This document shows, piece by piece, positions 1 through 7,720 of a stretch of 21,504 bases of DNA. Origin of the DNA: Hormiphora californensis. Its lineage: Eukaryota; Ctenophora; Tentaculata; Cydippida; Pleurobrachiidae. Location: positions 1-21,504 of the forward strand of contig CM035362.1 of assembly GCA_020137815.1 (NCBI GenBank), in the 5' to 3' direction. Each line of letters opens with the position of its first letter. Within the stretch, counting starts at the first letter, position 1. The notes under the pieces were generated by a model that searched no databases, was not told where the DNA came from, and was given only the letters and a program-made list of their open reading frames with translations. The translations under genes and the position numbers were made by a program.

Positions 1-149
1 CCCAAATCTAAGCAACCTCTAACTGTTATATAATGCAATATTCATGTACTATTGATGACCTGATCATTTCTGATTAGAAATAGAAAACTATAAAATAATT
101 TTTTCAAAAATATTGTGAACAATTTTCGTTGCAGCTTACTGGATGTCAT

Positions 150-610
150 GTCTAATTAGCGGGTTCGAAACGAACCGATACGTGATACCATACCGAATCG
201 GGGCACCCTAATTAAGCGGGTGAGGAAGTATCAAAATTTCAAAATAACATTTTCTCTCAAAATTTAGGAGGAGCACCGATCAAAGCATTGACAATCGTAC
301 TGTAAAGTTTTGCAAAAAAGTTTTAAATTTTTTTAAAGGTATACCAGCCACGTCCGAATCGTGTTTCGAATCGGTGCATCTTATCGCATGTCCTGCTGCT
401 AATTAGACGGTTTGGAACGAATCGAAACGTGATCCCCATCGAATCGAAATTTTGACGCTCGGTGAACTTGTGATTCAATGGCCGGCCCATGGGGATCACG
501 TATAGGTTCGTTCCGAACCGTCTAATTAGCAGCAGGACATGCGATAAGATTCACTGATTTGAAATACGATTCGGACGTGGCTGGTATTCCTTTGAAAAAT
601 TTTCAAAAAA
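150..610. repeat. Imperfect inverted repeat (foldback) with a related half-copy
   Basis: The arms at about 316-441 and 486-610 are reverse complements with scattered mismatches. The best part is 378-441 against 491-549, which share a core (TAATTAGAC) and the ATGCGATAAG end. The outer part (ACCAGCCACGTCCGAATCG) also pairs. A third, diverged copy of the inner arm lies at 150-240 (TAATTAGCGGGTTCGAAACG). No coding potential and no clear target duplication. Probably an old MITE or foldback element, class unknown. Positions 1-150 show nothing recognisable. Confidence 0.75.
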
Positions 611-1099
611 ATTAAAAATGTTTTCTCTGGATCAGCTGTATAGGGTTGATGACACCGTCCGTGGTAGAGACATGTTGAGGGGGTGATCCCTGTATTGATC
701 TCACGTGGTTCGAAGTTTGGTCAGGCATAGAAGACTCGGGATATTACAAAGGTGAACAAATTTCAATAGCAAAACAGACTTTTCGGCGTAAAATAGCCCT
801 CATCAGTGAAAGAAATAAACTGTTCATAGTGGTGGGCAGACTCTAGTGCTAACGGACTCTTTATCTAAACTCAAGGCGGACTCTATTATATCTAAAACCG
901 GACTCTTTATCTACAGTTAGACTGAAAAAAGTTTAGATAAAGAGTCCGCCCAGTTTAGACTTTTTAGATATAGAGTCCGCCCTGTGTAGACTTTTTAGAC
1001 ATAGAGTCCCCTGGTACATTTTGGCGCCAAATCCCCCAACCCGGACTCTATGTCTAAATTCCTAAACCAACCCAAAACCGGACCTACCGCTTCCTAGCT

Positions 1100-1200
1100 G
1101 CTCTCCTCCCTGGATCACTTACCTCTCTCCCCTCCCTGGATCACCTCTCCTTCCTAACCACATCTCCTCCCTCTGGATCACCTATCTCTTCTCCTCCCTT
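1100..1200. repeat. CT-rich minisatellite (CTCCCTGGATCAC units)
   Basis: About four degenerate tandem units of CTCCTCCCTGGATCACCT occur inside the 677-1803 element. It is simple sequence with no coding signal. Confidence 0.7.
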
Positions 1201-1326
1201 ATAAGGACTACCACCCTCACTCTCATTATAGCTGAAGACGTGATACACAGTGATCTCGAAAGCTTCTGTCAATTTATTTGATTTAGTACCATTATATCGT
1301 TGTCTATCTTGTTAATCAACCCAAAA

Positions 1327-1357
1327 CCTAACCCTAACCATAACCCTAACCCTAACC
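1327..1357. repeat. Short interstitial telomere-like tract (CCCTAA)n
   Basis: Five near-tandem CCCTAA units, one altered to CCATAA. This equals TTAGGG on the other strand, the usual metazoan telomere repeat. It sits inside the loop of the inverted element, so it is an interstitial tract and not a chromosome end. Confidence 0.7.
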
Positions 1358-1814
1358 TCGAACCCAAATAATGGCCCTAACACTTCTCAATTAGTATAGA
1401 GGTACAGCAAACTCTCGTTTCAGGCCTAACGGCCGAAATCTCGAGTTCGCTGAGAATGGCGGACTCTATGTCTAATTTAGATTTATGTAGATATAGAGTC
1501 CGCTCTTTGTAGACTTTTTAGATAAAGAGTCCACCCTGTTTAGACTTTTTAGAGATAGAGTCCTCCTAGAGTTTAGACTTATTTGGACTCTTTATCTAAA
1601 TCTAAATTTAGATATAGAGTCCACTGTATAGTAGACTTAGAGTGTAGCACTAGAGTCCGCCCACCGTTCATAGTGACACACATTTATTTTACGCCGAAAC
1701 GTCTGTTTTGCTATTGAAATTTGTTCACCTTTGTAATATCCCGAGTCTTCTATGCCTGACCAAACTTCGAACCACGTGAGATCAATACATGGATCACCCC
1801 CTAAACGAAAAAAA

Positions 1815-1885
1815 TTTTGGGGAAAAAAATCATGCCACCAAATCGGGGTGCCACTAAATCGGGGGCCACTAAATCGGGGTATATA
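1815..1885 (-). mobile_element. Fragment of a pogo/mariner-like terminal sequence
   Basis: On the minus strand this reads as three repeats of ACCCCGATTTAGTGGC followed by a run ending TTTCCCC. This is the same terminal sequence as the intact small element at 2164-2283. Only one end is visible, so it is a remnant. Confidence 0.55.
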
Positions 1886-2084
1886 CAATTAATTAGCTTT
1901 GGAGTAGAGCTGGTTATTAGCAATCCTATTGCAATTACCATTGCAATTACCATTCGGCTAAATTCCAATTAAACAGTATTTTTACATACTATTCACCATG
2001 AATGTCATATTGGTATGTAAAATTCTAAACCCCCTATAGGATAGGCATAGATGCCTTTTTTCAAAGGCATCCGGGTGAAAAAAA

Positions 2085-2140
2085 TAAGAAGGAGAGGGAG
2101 AGGGAAGGAGCTGGAGAGGGAGGGAGAGGGAGTTTTCTAT
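2085..2140. repeat. Purine-rich low-complexity tract (GAGGGA)n
   Basis: A run of GAGAGGGAGAGGGAAGGAG-type sequence with no pyrimidine-rich partner nearby. Simple sequence only. The stretch 1890-2085 holds nothing I recognise except short repeats such as TTGCAATTACCA. Confidence 0.6.
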
Positions 2141-2163
2141 TTGAGTTTTAAAAAGGTCTAGTA

Positions 2164-2283
2164 CAGTCGGACCCCGATTTAGTGGCACCCCGATTTAGGG
2201 GACAGGATTTTTTTTTCCCGATATAGGAAATTAACCTTATTTGACCCCGATTTAGTGGGTGTCCCTAAATCGGGGTCCGACTG
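2164..2283. mobile_element. 120-bp TA-flanked MITE, pogo/Tc1-mariner-like
   Basis: The ends are perfect 19-bp inverted repeats, CAGTCGGACCCCGATTTAG, flanked by TA at 2162-2163 and 2284-2285. Starting with CAG and duplicating TA is typical of pogo/Tigger and Tc1-mariner elements. It has no coding sequence and would need a transposase in trans. The same GATTTAGTGG unit is repeated internally. Confidence 0.85.
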
Positions 2284-2300
2284 TAGCCATTGCCACCAAT

Positions 2301-2700
2301 GGGGGGGGGGGGGGGTGACACGTAACACTTTGTAACATGTAACGCACACAAAAAGTTTTCTGCACATGTTACAAAATGTTACAAAGTGTTACAAAATGTT
2401 ACAAAGTGTTACATATTTTATATGGCTTAAAACCGGTCCGTACACCCGATTTTGAGCTGATATGTTGCATAAAATACCATGAAACAGTGTCTTAGGTTCA
2501 GCCGAATACGAATACGTAAAATTTATTTCGGTATTTTACGCTAGAAAATTTTTTTGGTCAACTTTTGTAACACTTTGTAACAATTTGTAACACTATGTAA
2601 CACTTTGTAACAATTTGTAACACTTTGTAACACTTTGTAACATGTAACGTGCACAAAAAGTTTTCTGCACATGTTACAAAGTGTTACGTGTCACCCCCCC
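2301..2700. mobile_element. 400-bp MITE with poly-G/poly-C ends and TGTAACACT repeats
   Basis: The element lies between two copies of the 8-bp sequence CCACCAAT (2293-2300 and 2701-2708). It begins with a 15-G run and ends with a C run. Subterminal arms pair well, for example GTGACACGTAACACTTTGTA against its reverse complement near 2680. Inside each arm are many tandem copies of a TGTAACACTT-like 10-mer and its complement. No open frame of interest. The 8-bp duplication suggests a hAT-like or related cut-and-paste mechanism, but the G-run terminus is unusual. Confidence 0.8.
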
Positions 2701-2708
2701 CCACCAAT

Positions 2709-3036
2709 ACAGGTGATTAAAACTAAATTCCATTTTTTGCTGAAAAGTTTTCAAAGTAAGGTTTTAAAACCGTGATCCACACCGGTTGAGTCGTCCTATT
2801 CTTCCACCTTTGCCAAATATGGAAACTTTAGACAATTTCCAAAAAGATAAGCCCTCAATTACTTGTCTATGAGAATTCTATAGACCCTTTTTCGCTTCCC
2901 AAAGTTCAAGGGTCTCCAGATCCACATAGGTTGAGTAATTAACAACTCAACCAACCCTAATATAAGCTAGTCATGACGATTATCTATAATACTCGTTGGA
3001 CTAAAACTAAAATGGTGGTAACTGTGGTTCTGTGGA
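2709..3036. other. Gene-free spacer with a dispersed GATCCAC-N3-GGTTGAGT motif
   Basis: I see no gene here. GATCCAC followed by three variable bases and GGTTGAGT occurs at about 2774 and 2919, and again past the next element at about 3527. This suggests the spacer is an older repeat later split by the MITE at 3037-3490. A small hairpin (GGTTGAG...CTCAACC) lies near 2929-2953. Confidence 0.4.
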
Positions 3037-3490
3037 GGGGGGGGGGGGCGTCACTTTTTTTGCCCATATGGAAACAACTAATTTTTCAAAATTCGTGGGA
3101 CTTTGGGCAAAATGGGCAAAAAAATAACTCCTGCACCTTACATCATAGATAGGTTTATAGCCACTATAATCGAAGCAGAATTTCACGCTGAGGAAGATGC
3201 TTGTATTTATTTTGTTCTAGGACGTTTCTGAAACCCATAAAAGCAAGAAAACCTAAAAAAAATTTGACTTCTAATTAGACACCTAAGACCATTCTGACCG
3301 AGTTTTATCAAAATTTGGGCTGTTCTCTCACACTTTAAAGAGATGAAATCAAGCTATAGAGTTGAAAAAAACGACATATAACACTAAAAATAGCATTTTG
3401 CCCATTTTTGCCCATTTTAACCGTATGGGCAAAACCAAAATTCGCTGGGATTATGGGCAATGGGCAAAAAAGGTGACGCCCCCCCCCCCC
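3037..3490. mobile_element. ~454-bp MITE with poly-G/poly-C ends and TTTGCCCAT arms
   Basis: The ends are inverted: G(12)CGTCACTTTTTTTGCCCA on the left, and on the right TGGGCAAAAAAGGTGACG followed by a 12-C run. TGGGCAAAA and its complement recur inside both arms. A possible imperfect 8-bp duplication is GGTTCTGT (3027-3034) against GGTTGTGT (3491-3498). The architecture matches the element at 2301-2700, but the internal sequence is different. No coding sequence. Confidence 0.75.
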
Positions 3491-3660
3491 GGTTGTGTAT
3501 TTTAATATTTACAAATGTTATCCTGAGATCCACTTCGGTTGAGTAATCGTAAGCGGAACTGGTCAAAAATAATGTATATTTTTAATTACTATTGTGGGAA
3601 ATGGAAGTGAGTTTAGACGTAATTTGCGTAGAGTGAATTTTGAGTTGGCCGTGTGGCCAA

Positions 3661-3684
3661 AATCTTTATTATTATTATTATTAT
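3661..3684. repeat. (TTA)n microsatellite
   Basis: A short TTATTATTATTATTATTATT run. Positions 3491-3880 are otherwise AT-rich with no coding signal. If the exon at 3883-4093 is real, this is intron sequence of that gene. Confidence 0.8.
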
Positions 3685-3876
3685 CGTATTTTTTATTATC
3701 AAATACATATCGTATTTTGATCATATTTTTATCTGCTCCCAAATTTTTAAGTGGTTTGGATGAATAAAAGTACATACCATATTTATAAGTTTTAAAATTT
3801 TTGGTTGATATTTTTAAATTTTTAAATTTCAAAATGTCCCGACTTTATGATCATGACCATAATATATACCCCTATT

Positions 3877-3884
3877 GTTTACCA
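3877..3884 (-). other. Probable 5' splice donor of the BPNT1-like exon
   Basis: The minus strand reads ATTG|GTAAACAATAG, a good metazoan donor. It falls after the first base of the glycine codon following AKII. Reading through would reach a stop within three codons. Confidence 0.6.
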
Positions 3885-4093
3885 ATAATTTTCGCTGATG
3901 GAAGTTGTTTCATGAGACTAGATACAATCAGCAGTTGGGCCTTCTTGTCAGCAATAGTCTGTAGATTGTTCTGGCCGCCCTTATCAATAATACCCAGGTC
4001 CCCACTAGCCATCACCTCACGGAGTACAGCCCCGGCTCTCTCTGAGATGGCGACAGAGGCTGCCAGAGCACGCATGAAGGGTGTCAGGGACAT
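3883..4093 (-). CDS. BPNT1: First coding exon of a BPNT1-like 3'(2'),5'-bisphosphate nucleotidase
   Basis: The minus-strand frame begins at the ATG at 4093, with an in-frame TAG only three codons upstream, so the start is well bounded. The ~70 residues match the N-terminal helices of BPNT1 as I remember the family: an AxxxSxRAG segment, then ASGDLGIIDKG, LQTIADKKAQ and a terminal AKIIG. BPNT1 is a magnesium-dependent, lithium-sensitive phosphatase that turns 3'-phosphoadenosine 5'-phosphate into AMP. The frame stops shortly after IIG, but a consensus splice donor (G|GTAAAC, GT at 3882-3881) lies exactly where the animal protein would continue with acidic residues. I read it as exon 1 ending in phase 1. 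The catalytic DPLDGT exon is not in this window, so an isolated pseudogene exon cannot be excluded. Confidence 0.75.
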
Positions 4094-4147
4094 GTCGAGC
4101 TAAAGAGGGGGACGGTTGATTAATAACTGTGGGCATTGTTAGGATGG

Positions 4148-4350
4148 CCGACACTAATTGCCATATCTCGACGTGAACTTCGACGTGGAATTCGACGAGG
4201 AATAGCAGGCGTTTGTAGTTATGAACTCCTGTTGCCCATGCCGCACGTGCCAATGTGCCGCGCACAGCAGGCGTTCATAACTACAAACGCCTGCTATTCC
4301 TCGTCGAATTCCACGTCGAAGTTCACGTCGAGATATGGCAATTATGTCGG
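4148..4350. repeat. Near-perfect 77-bp inverted repeat upstream of the BPNT1-like start
   Basis: The arms at 4148-4224 and 4273-4350 are complementary apart from one single-base bulge, with a ~48-bp loop. A GGATG pentamer lies beside each arm (4142-4146, 4349-4353) and could be a target duplication. The inner arm edge is only about 55 bp upstream of the ATG on the minus strand, so it would fall in the promoter or 5' leader. It is either a young foldback insertion or a conserved hairpin. Short open frames across it are by-products of the palindrome. Confidence 0.85.
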
Positions 4351-4506
4351 ATGACCACTGTCATAACGCCCATGTAAGATTTAGAAAGGTGGCAAAAGTG
4401 CGTACAGCTTTGTACAAATAGTCATAATGCAGTTGAGTGTCCAGTTGCAGAACCTGCACTTCCTAAATCTACCTCAATATTTACACCCACTCACAAATAT
4501 AGAGAT

Positions 4507-4507
<1 letters not shown>

Positions 4508-4542
<35 letters not shown>

Positions 4543-4975
4543 GGAGAAGAGAAGATTAGAGGGGATAGAGAGTCAAGAGATAGAGAGTTCGAGAGAGGGG
4601 AAGAGAGAGAGCTACAGAGAGGAGATCGGAAGGGGCGAATCTCTCAGCGTATTCCCGCTAGCGGAATTTTTCAGCGCTCTCCTCTTCCTCGCTCCGCTTC
4701 TCCTCTCCCTCCCGCTCTCCTCTCTCCTCTCGCTCTCTCTTCTCTCTGCTCCGACTCGCCTCTTCCTCGTCTTCTCTCTCTACCCCTCTCCTTCTCTCGC
4801 GCCTCTTCGCTCCTCTTCCTCGTCGGGGTCTCTCCTCTCTCTCGCCTCTTCTCTCCTCGCTCCTTCCTCTCTCTCTCCTCTTCTTTCCTCTCCTCTCGCT
4901 TTCCCTCTCTCTCTTCTTCTCTCCTCTTCTCGCTCTCTCTCCCCTGTTCTCCTTCGTTTTCTCCCCTGCTAGCTC
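4508..4975. repeat. (GA)n tract switching to (CT)-rich low-complexity tract
   Basis: From 4508 to about 4630 the plus strand is almost all purine, starting with a pure (GA)n run of ~30 bp. From about 4676 to 4975 it is almost all pyrimidine (TCTCCTCTCTC-type). Three long overlapping open frames here translate to RERERE or SLSLLS and are artefacts of composition. The tract is 0.4-0.9 kb upstream of the BPNT1-like ATG. Confidence 0.85.
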
Positions 4976-5503
4976 TAGCTCCCTCCTCGTTTGGTTCCTT
5001 CCTGAACAGTACCAACGAAACGCCACTCAGCTCACGTCATCTGGGATATTTTACCGCTTCGTCATCCCAGTCACGCACAGAGGTGTATCTATCTATCTCG
5101 CTATAATTGTCACTCTGTCAAATTGACAGTTTCGATTATAGGAGCAATCCGGATCACACCCTTGTCCAGCCAGATAGAGGTGTTGGTTTCACCTAGTCTT
5201 GGACTAGCTCTCTTGACAGTACTAACAAGACAATCTACAAACTGAGAACGAGTGCTTGAGGAGTGAGAACAGACCCCGTCGACGACAGACACTACGAGAC
5301 AGCGCTACTATACTTATTGTCTGAAATCGGCAATTTCAACTTTGTTTTAGACAACCTTCCCGTTGTCTTACGAACTTGCCGCTTGGTAGCAAGTCGTCCA
5401 AGCATGAAACTACTATCGCATAATAATTGTAAGTGATAATAATTGTAAGTGATTGGAGTTATCAAGATGAGGGTAAAGTTGAAGCACTTCGTAACAAACT
5501 AGG
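4976..5503. other. Unassigned spacer, possible upstream regulatory region
   Basis: No gene recognised. It holds a short TCTA run (5085-5100), a small palindrome CTGTCAAATTGACAG (5116-5130) and a direct duplication of ATAATAATTGTAAGTG near 5419-5450. A 60-residue minus-strand frame (5110-5292) has mixed, protein-like composition, but I recognise no domain and do not call it. Confidence 0.4.
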
Positions 5504-5601
5504 GTCTCCTAAGCAACTGTCTTGGTTATCATAGCAACTGCCTTGGTTACCATAGCAACTGCTTTGATTACCATAGCAACCACCATGGATACCATAGCAA
5601 C
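5504..5601 (+). promoter_or_regulatory. Five tandem X-box-like (RFX) sites on a 21-bp period
   Basis: 14-bp sites start at 5504, 5525, 5546, 5567 and 5588, exactly 21 bp apart. The third, GTTACCATAGCAAC, is a perfect match to the X-box consensus GTNRCC-N0-3-RGYAAC bound by RFX factors. The others (GTCTCCTAAGCAAC, GTTATCATAGCAAC, ATTACCATAGCAAC, GATACCATAGCAAC) each have one mismatch. RFX sites are known from promoters of ciliary genes across animals. The array is ~1.4 kb upstream of the BPNT1-like ATG; no ciliary gene is visible in the window. A neutral minisatellite remains possible. Confidence 0.6.
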
Positions 5602-5680
5602 TAACATCGTATCAGCCAAAATTGTTCTTTGAGTGCAAAATTCATCGGGAAGTCCAGTTTAGTCATCAATTTTACACCCA

Positions 5681-6080
5681 TCTGGGGCAGGGAAACACCG
5701 TATTATGAATACATAATGCAATAAATCTTGTTTTTGTTGGAAATTCACGAACCCCAACACCGATTGGCATCACTTTCCAACAGCCGAAGAGAAGCTGCCG
5801 AAGAGAGAAAGGGGGTAACCGTATGAAGAGTTAATCGCGATGATTAAGTAAAAATAAAAATCGCGACCGATTAAGTAAAAAGTTAACCATTTTGCCCCGG
5901 TTTACCCTATGTATGGTCTTCTTTCTTCATTCTTCGGCATAAGACTCAGCCAGTCTGGAACCTCAGCTACTCAAACTCTGCTAAACAACTCAGAGGTCAG
6001 AAAATGTTAACAATTTACACAACAAGAATTATTTTCATTATGTACCCATAATGCTGTATTTCCCTGCCCAACTTCAAGGA
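5681..6080. repeat. ~400-bp imperfect inverted repeat element
   Basis: 5681-5745 pairs imperfectly with 6008-6077: GGGGCAGGGAAACACC on the left against TATTTCCCTGCCC on the right, then ATACATAATGC against its complement. The centre is itself partly folded (GCCGAAGAG against CTTCTTTCTTCATTCTTCGGC, and TAATCGCGATGATTAAGTAAA repeated). No coding sequence and no obvious target duplication. Probably an old MITE. Confidence 0.6.
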
Positions 6081-6502
6081 TATAAACTTTGAGTCAAAGT
6101 TTGACAGCCGGCATGAGATCTGGATTGTGCCACGCCTGCTTCTTAGTGGATGCTGATATGTGAGCCGGTAAAGCTGATGGGTTGACTAATTAGACTCCAG
6201 TTTCAAGGTTATGTGATATCATGTAGTATTCAAGTCGCAGTTCATGCCATTGCCACAACTCAAAAGTGAACATTGTACAGTACAATGACGTAGGGCGCGG
6301 CGCCAAAGTTATAGACTTTCTTTGAAGTGAAACATAAACGTCCTGTGCGCGCGCGAGTTTCCTGCAGGAGAAGCGCCTCGTGACATCATATTTCATCAAA
6401 ACAATTAATTGATTTGATGAAGGAGCGTTGTCAAGCGTTGTCCGTGACGGACGGACGGACACTTTTAGTTAACTACACAATCTGCTGATTTCTAAACCCT
6501 GA
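6081..6502. other. Unassigned spacer, partly CpG-rich
   Basis: No gene recognised. A perfect small palindrome AAACTTTGAGTCAAAGTTT lies at 6084-6102. GC-rich, CpG-bearing patches lie near 6293-6305 and 6340-6360, and a CGGA repeat (GACGGACGGACGGACA) near 6446-6462. The 90-residue minus-strand frame at 6190-6462 shows no domain and is not called. Confidence 0.4.
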
Positions 6503-6571
6503 ATGATCTTTTTAGCACGCGCGTGCTAAAAACATCATCCCGGGTAAATGCCCTTCGGGCATTCACCCGGG
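6503..6571. repeat. Two abutting strong palindromes
   Basis: The first, 6503-6538, is 36 bp with one mismatched pair; its core TTTTTAGCACGCGCGTGCTAAAAA is a perfect 24-bp palindrome at 6509-6532. The second, 6539-6571, pairs CCCGGGTAAATGCCC with GGGCATTCACCCGGG around a TTC loop, with one G-T type mismatch. They could form adjacent cruciforms or, if transcribed, two hairpins. Confidence 0.85.
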
Positions 6572-6634
6572 CAGGGAAAAAATGCACACTTGAAAATATT
6601 AACTCATTGACTCAGTCATGGGTGGTCCCTCTAC

Positions 6635-6720
6635 TAAGTCTCAGGTAGATGTAGGAAGGAATGGTGTAGAAAGTAGGAAGGGATGTAGGAAGGAATATAG
6701 GAAGGAATGGTGCAGAATAG
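6635..6720. repeat. Short GTAGGAAGGAATG repeats
   Basis: Several degenerate copies of GTAGGAAGGAATGGTG lead into the larger minisatellite. The plus-strand frame 6618-6893 covering this is composition-driven. Confidence 0.6.
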
Positions 6721-6730
6721 AGACAGCAGG

Positions 6731-7330
6731 TCAGGTGGGATGTAAGGAAGCTGGAGAGAGGGTCTGGAAGAAGAGACAGCACCCAGGACACGGGAAACCC
6801 AGGAACGAACCAGGTAAGGACAGGGAGGCAGACTATTTAGTTCCAGGAAGAAATGATGTAGGATTGAGAAAGCAGGTCATAGGTGGGATATAAGGGAGCT
6901 GGAGTGTGGGTCTGGAAGTAGGGCGTGGTGGCAGTGATAGCGAGAGAGAGCAGACAGGACACGAGAGCCCAGGAGCGAACCATGTAAGGACAGGGAGGCA
7001 GACTATTTAGTTCCAGGAAGCAATGATGTAGGATTTAGACAGCAGGTCATAGGTGGGATATAAGGGAGCTGGAGTGTGGGTCTGGAAGTAGGGCGTGGTG
7101 GCAGTGATAGCGAGAGAGAGCAGACAGGACACGAGAGCCCAGGAGCGAACCATGTAAGGACAGGGAGGCAGACTATTTAGTTCCAGGAAGCAATGATGTA
7201 GGATTTAGACAGCAGGTCATAGGTGGGATATAAGGGAGCTTGAGTGTGGGTCTGGAAGTAGGGCGTGGTGGCAGTGATAGCGAGAGACAGCAGACAGGAC
7301 ACGGGAACCCAGGAACGAACCAGGTAAGGC
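6731..7330. repeat. 170-bp-period minisatellite, about 3.5 units
   Basis: The segment beginning GGTCATAGGTGGGATATAAG recurs at 6875, 7045 and 7215, exactly 170 bp apart. The two middle units differ at only a few bases, and the third is cut off near 7330. A diverged and shorter (~144 bp) unit precedes them at 6731-6874. Units contain GTAAGGACAGGGAGGCAG and CAGACAGGACACG. No coding frame persists across units. Confidence 0.9.
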
Positions 7331-7551
7331 CAAGGGAGGGATCTATTTCCCAAAAGTTGTGAAACAGGATCAGATTTAGAACCGCATGCAAGGAATAGGC
7401 AAGGAATAATGAAGCGTTTATGTGCGGAGCTGGAGCCTGGGGGAAAACAACGGATTTACTGTGAAGTTAACTGGACTGGGTGCCCAGGAAATGATGCGGG
7501 TAGATTTGTGCCGGGAAGATGGTGCGGTGCTGATATAATGCCGAGTGAGGT
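7331..7551. other. Unassigned spacer downstream of the minisatellite
   Basis: Nothing recognised. It is purine-rich on the plus strand like the minisatellite and may be its diverged edge, or the 3' untranslated remnant of the minus-strand retroelement that follows. Confidence 0.35.
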
Positions 7552-7720
7552 TTATTCAGGTCCATAAGCCAAAGTAAACATATGGGTTTTTAAGGCCTTT
7601 TTAAACATCGGCAAGGTTTCCGTGGTTCGAATTTCTTTAGGTAGGCGATTCTAGATCCTCGGAGCAGCTATACTAAAAGCTCTCTCAGTGGTTTTGTAGT
7701 TGTAGTTACTGTGTACCTCT
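7552..7720 (-). pseudogene. 3' end of an L2/CR1-type non-LTR reverse transcriptase ORF
   Basis: On the minus strand, about 55 codons contain the signature found at the extreme C-terminus of many L2/CR1-clade proteins: RAFSIAAPRI-x-NRLPKEIR, then FKKALKTHMF, then a stop (TAA at 7554-7552). The tryptophan expected in W-N-x-LP is replaced by a TAG stop at 7650-7652, so it is not functional. It shares the frame of the nuclease module immediately upstream, which is unexpected because that belongs to a different retroelement family. It is probably an older fragment into which, or beside which, the second element landed. Confidence 0.6.

Larger units (their letters stand above)
677..1803. mobile_element. 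~1.1 kb element with ~115-bp terminal inverted repeats
   Basis: Positions 677-795 reappear in reverse complement at 1685-1803 with few differences; both ends carry GGGGGTGATCC. Inside, 840-1010 and 1440-1670 form a second inverted system. It is built from about 15 copies, in both orientations, of a motif close to TTTAGATATAGAGTCC. The central part holds a CT-rich minisatellite and a telomere-like tract. There is no transposase reading frame, so the element is non-autonomous. I could not find a convincing target duplication. Short open frames here (for example 1637-1888, minus) are not conserved coding. Confidence 0.75.

Noticed and set aside
2301-2700. CRISPR-like array from repeated TGTAACACTT units
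   Set aside because: Units are short, degenerate, nearly contiguous and inverted within MITE arms; no spacers and a eukaryotic setting.
3801-4103. 100-codon plus-strand frame
   Set aside because: Antisense shadow of the BPNT1-like exon.
4017-4354. Frames of 82 and 72 codons on opposite strands
   Set aside because: They arise from the palindrome at 4148-4350, which reads similarly on both strands.
4427-5026. Long open frames on both strands (181, 122 and 114 codons)
   Set aside because: They translate to RERERE, SLSLLS and REERRE strings produced by the (GA)n/(CT)n tract; no domain or codon signal.
5110-5292. 60-residue minus-strand frame with protein-like composition
   Set aside because: I recognise no domain, and there is no partner exon or clear splice context; too weak to call.
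6539-6571. Intrinsic transcription terminator hairpin
   Set aside because: The context is eukaryotic and no T tract follows; better treated as a palindrome.
6618-6893. 91-codon plus-strand frame
   Set aside because: Composed of minisatellite units; the frame is not kept from unit to unit.
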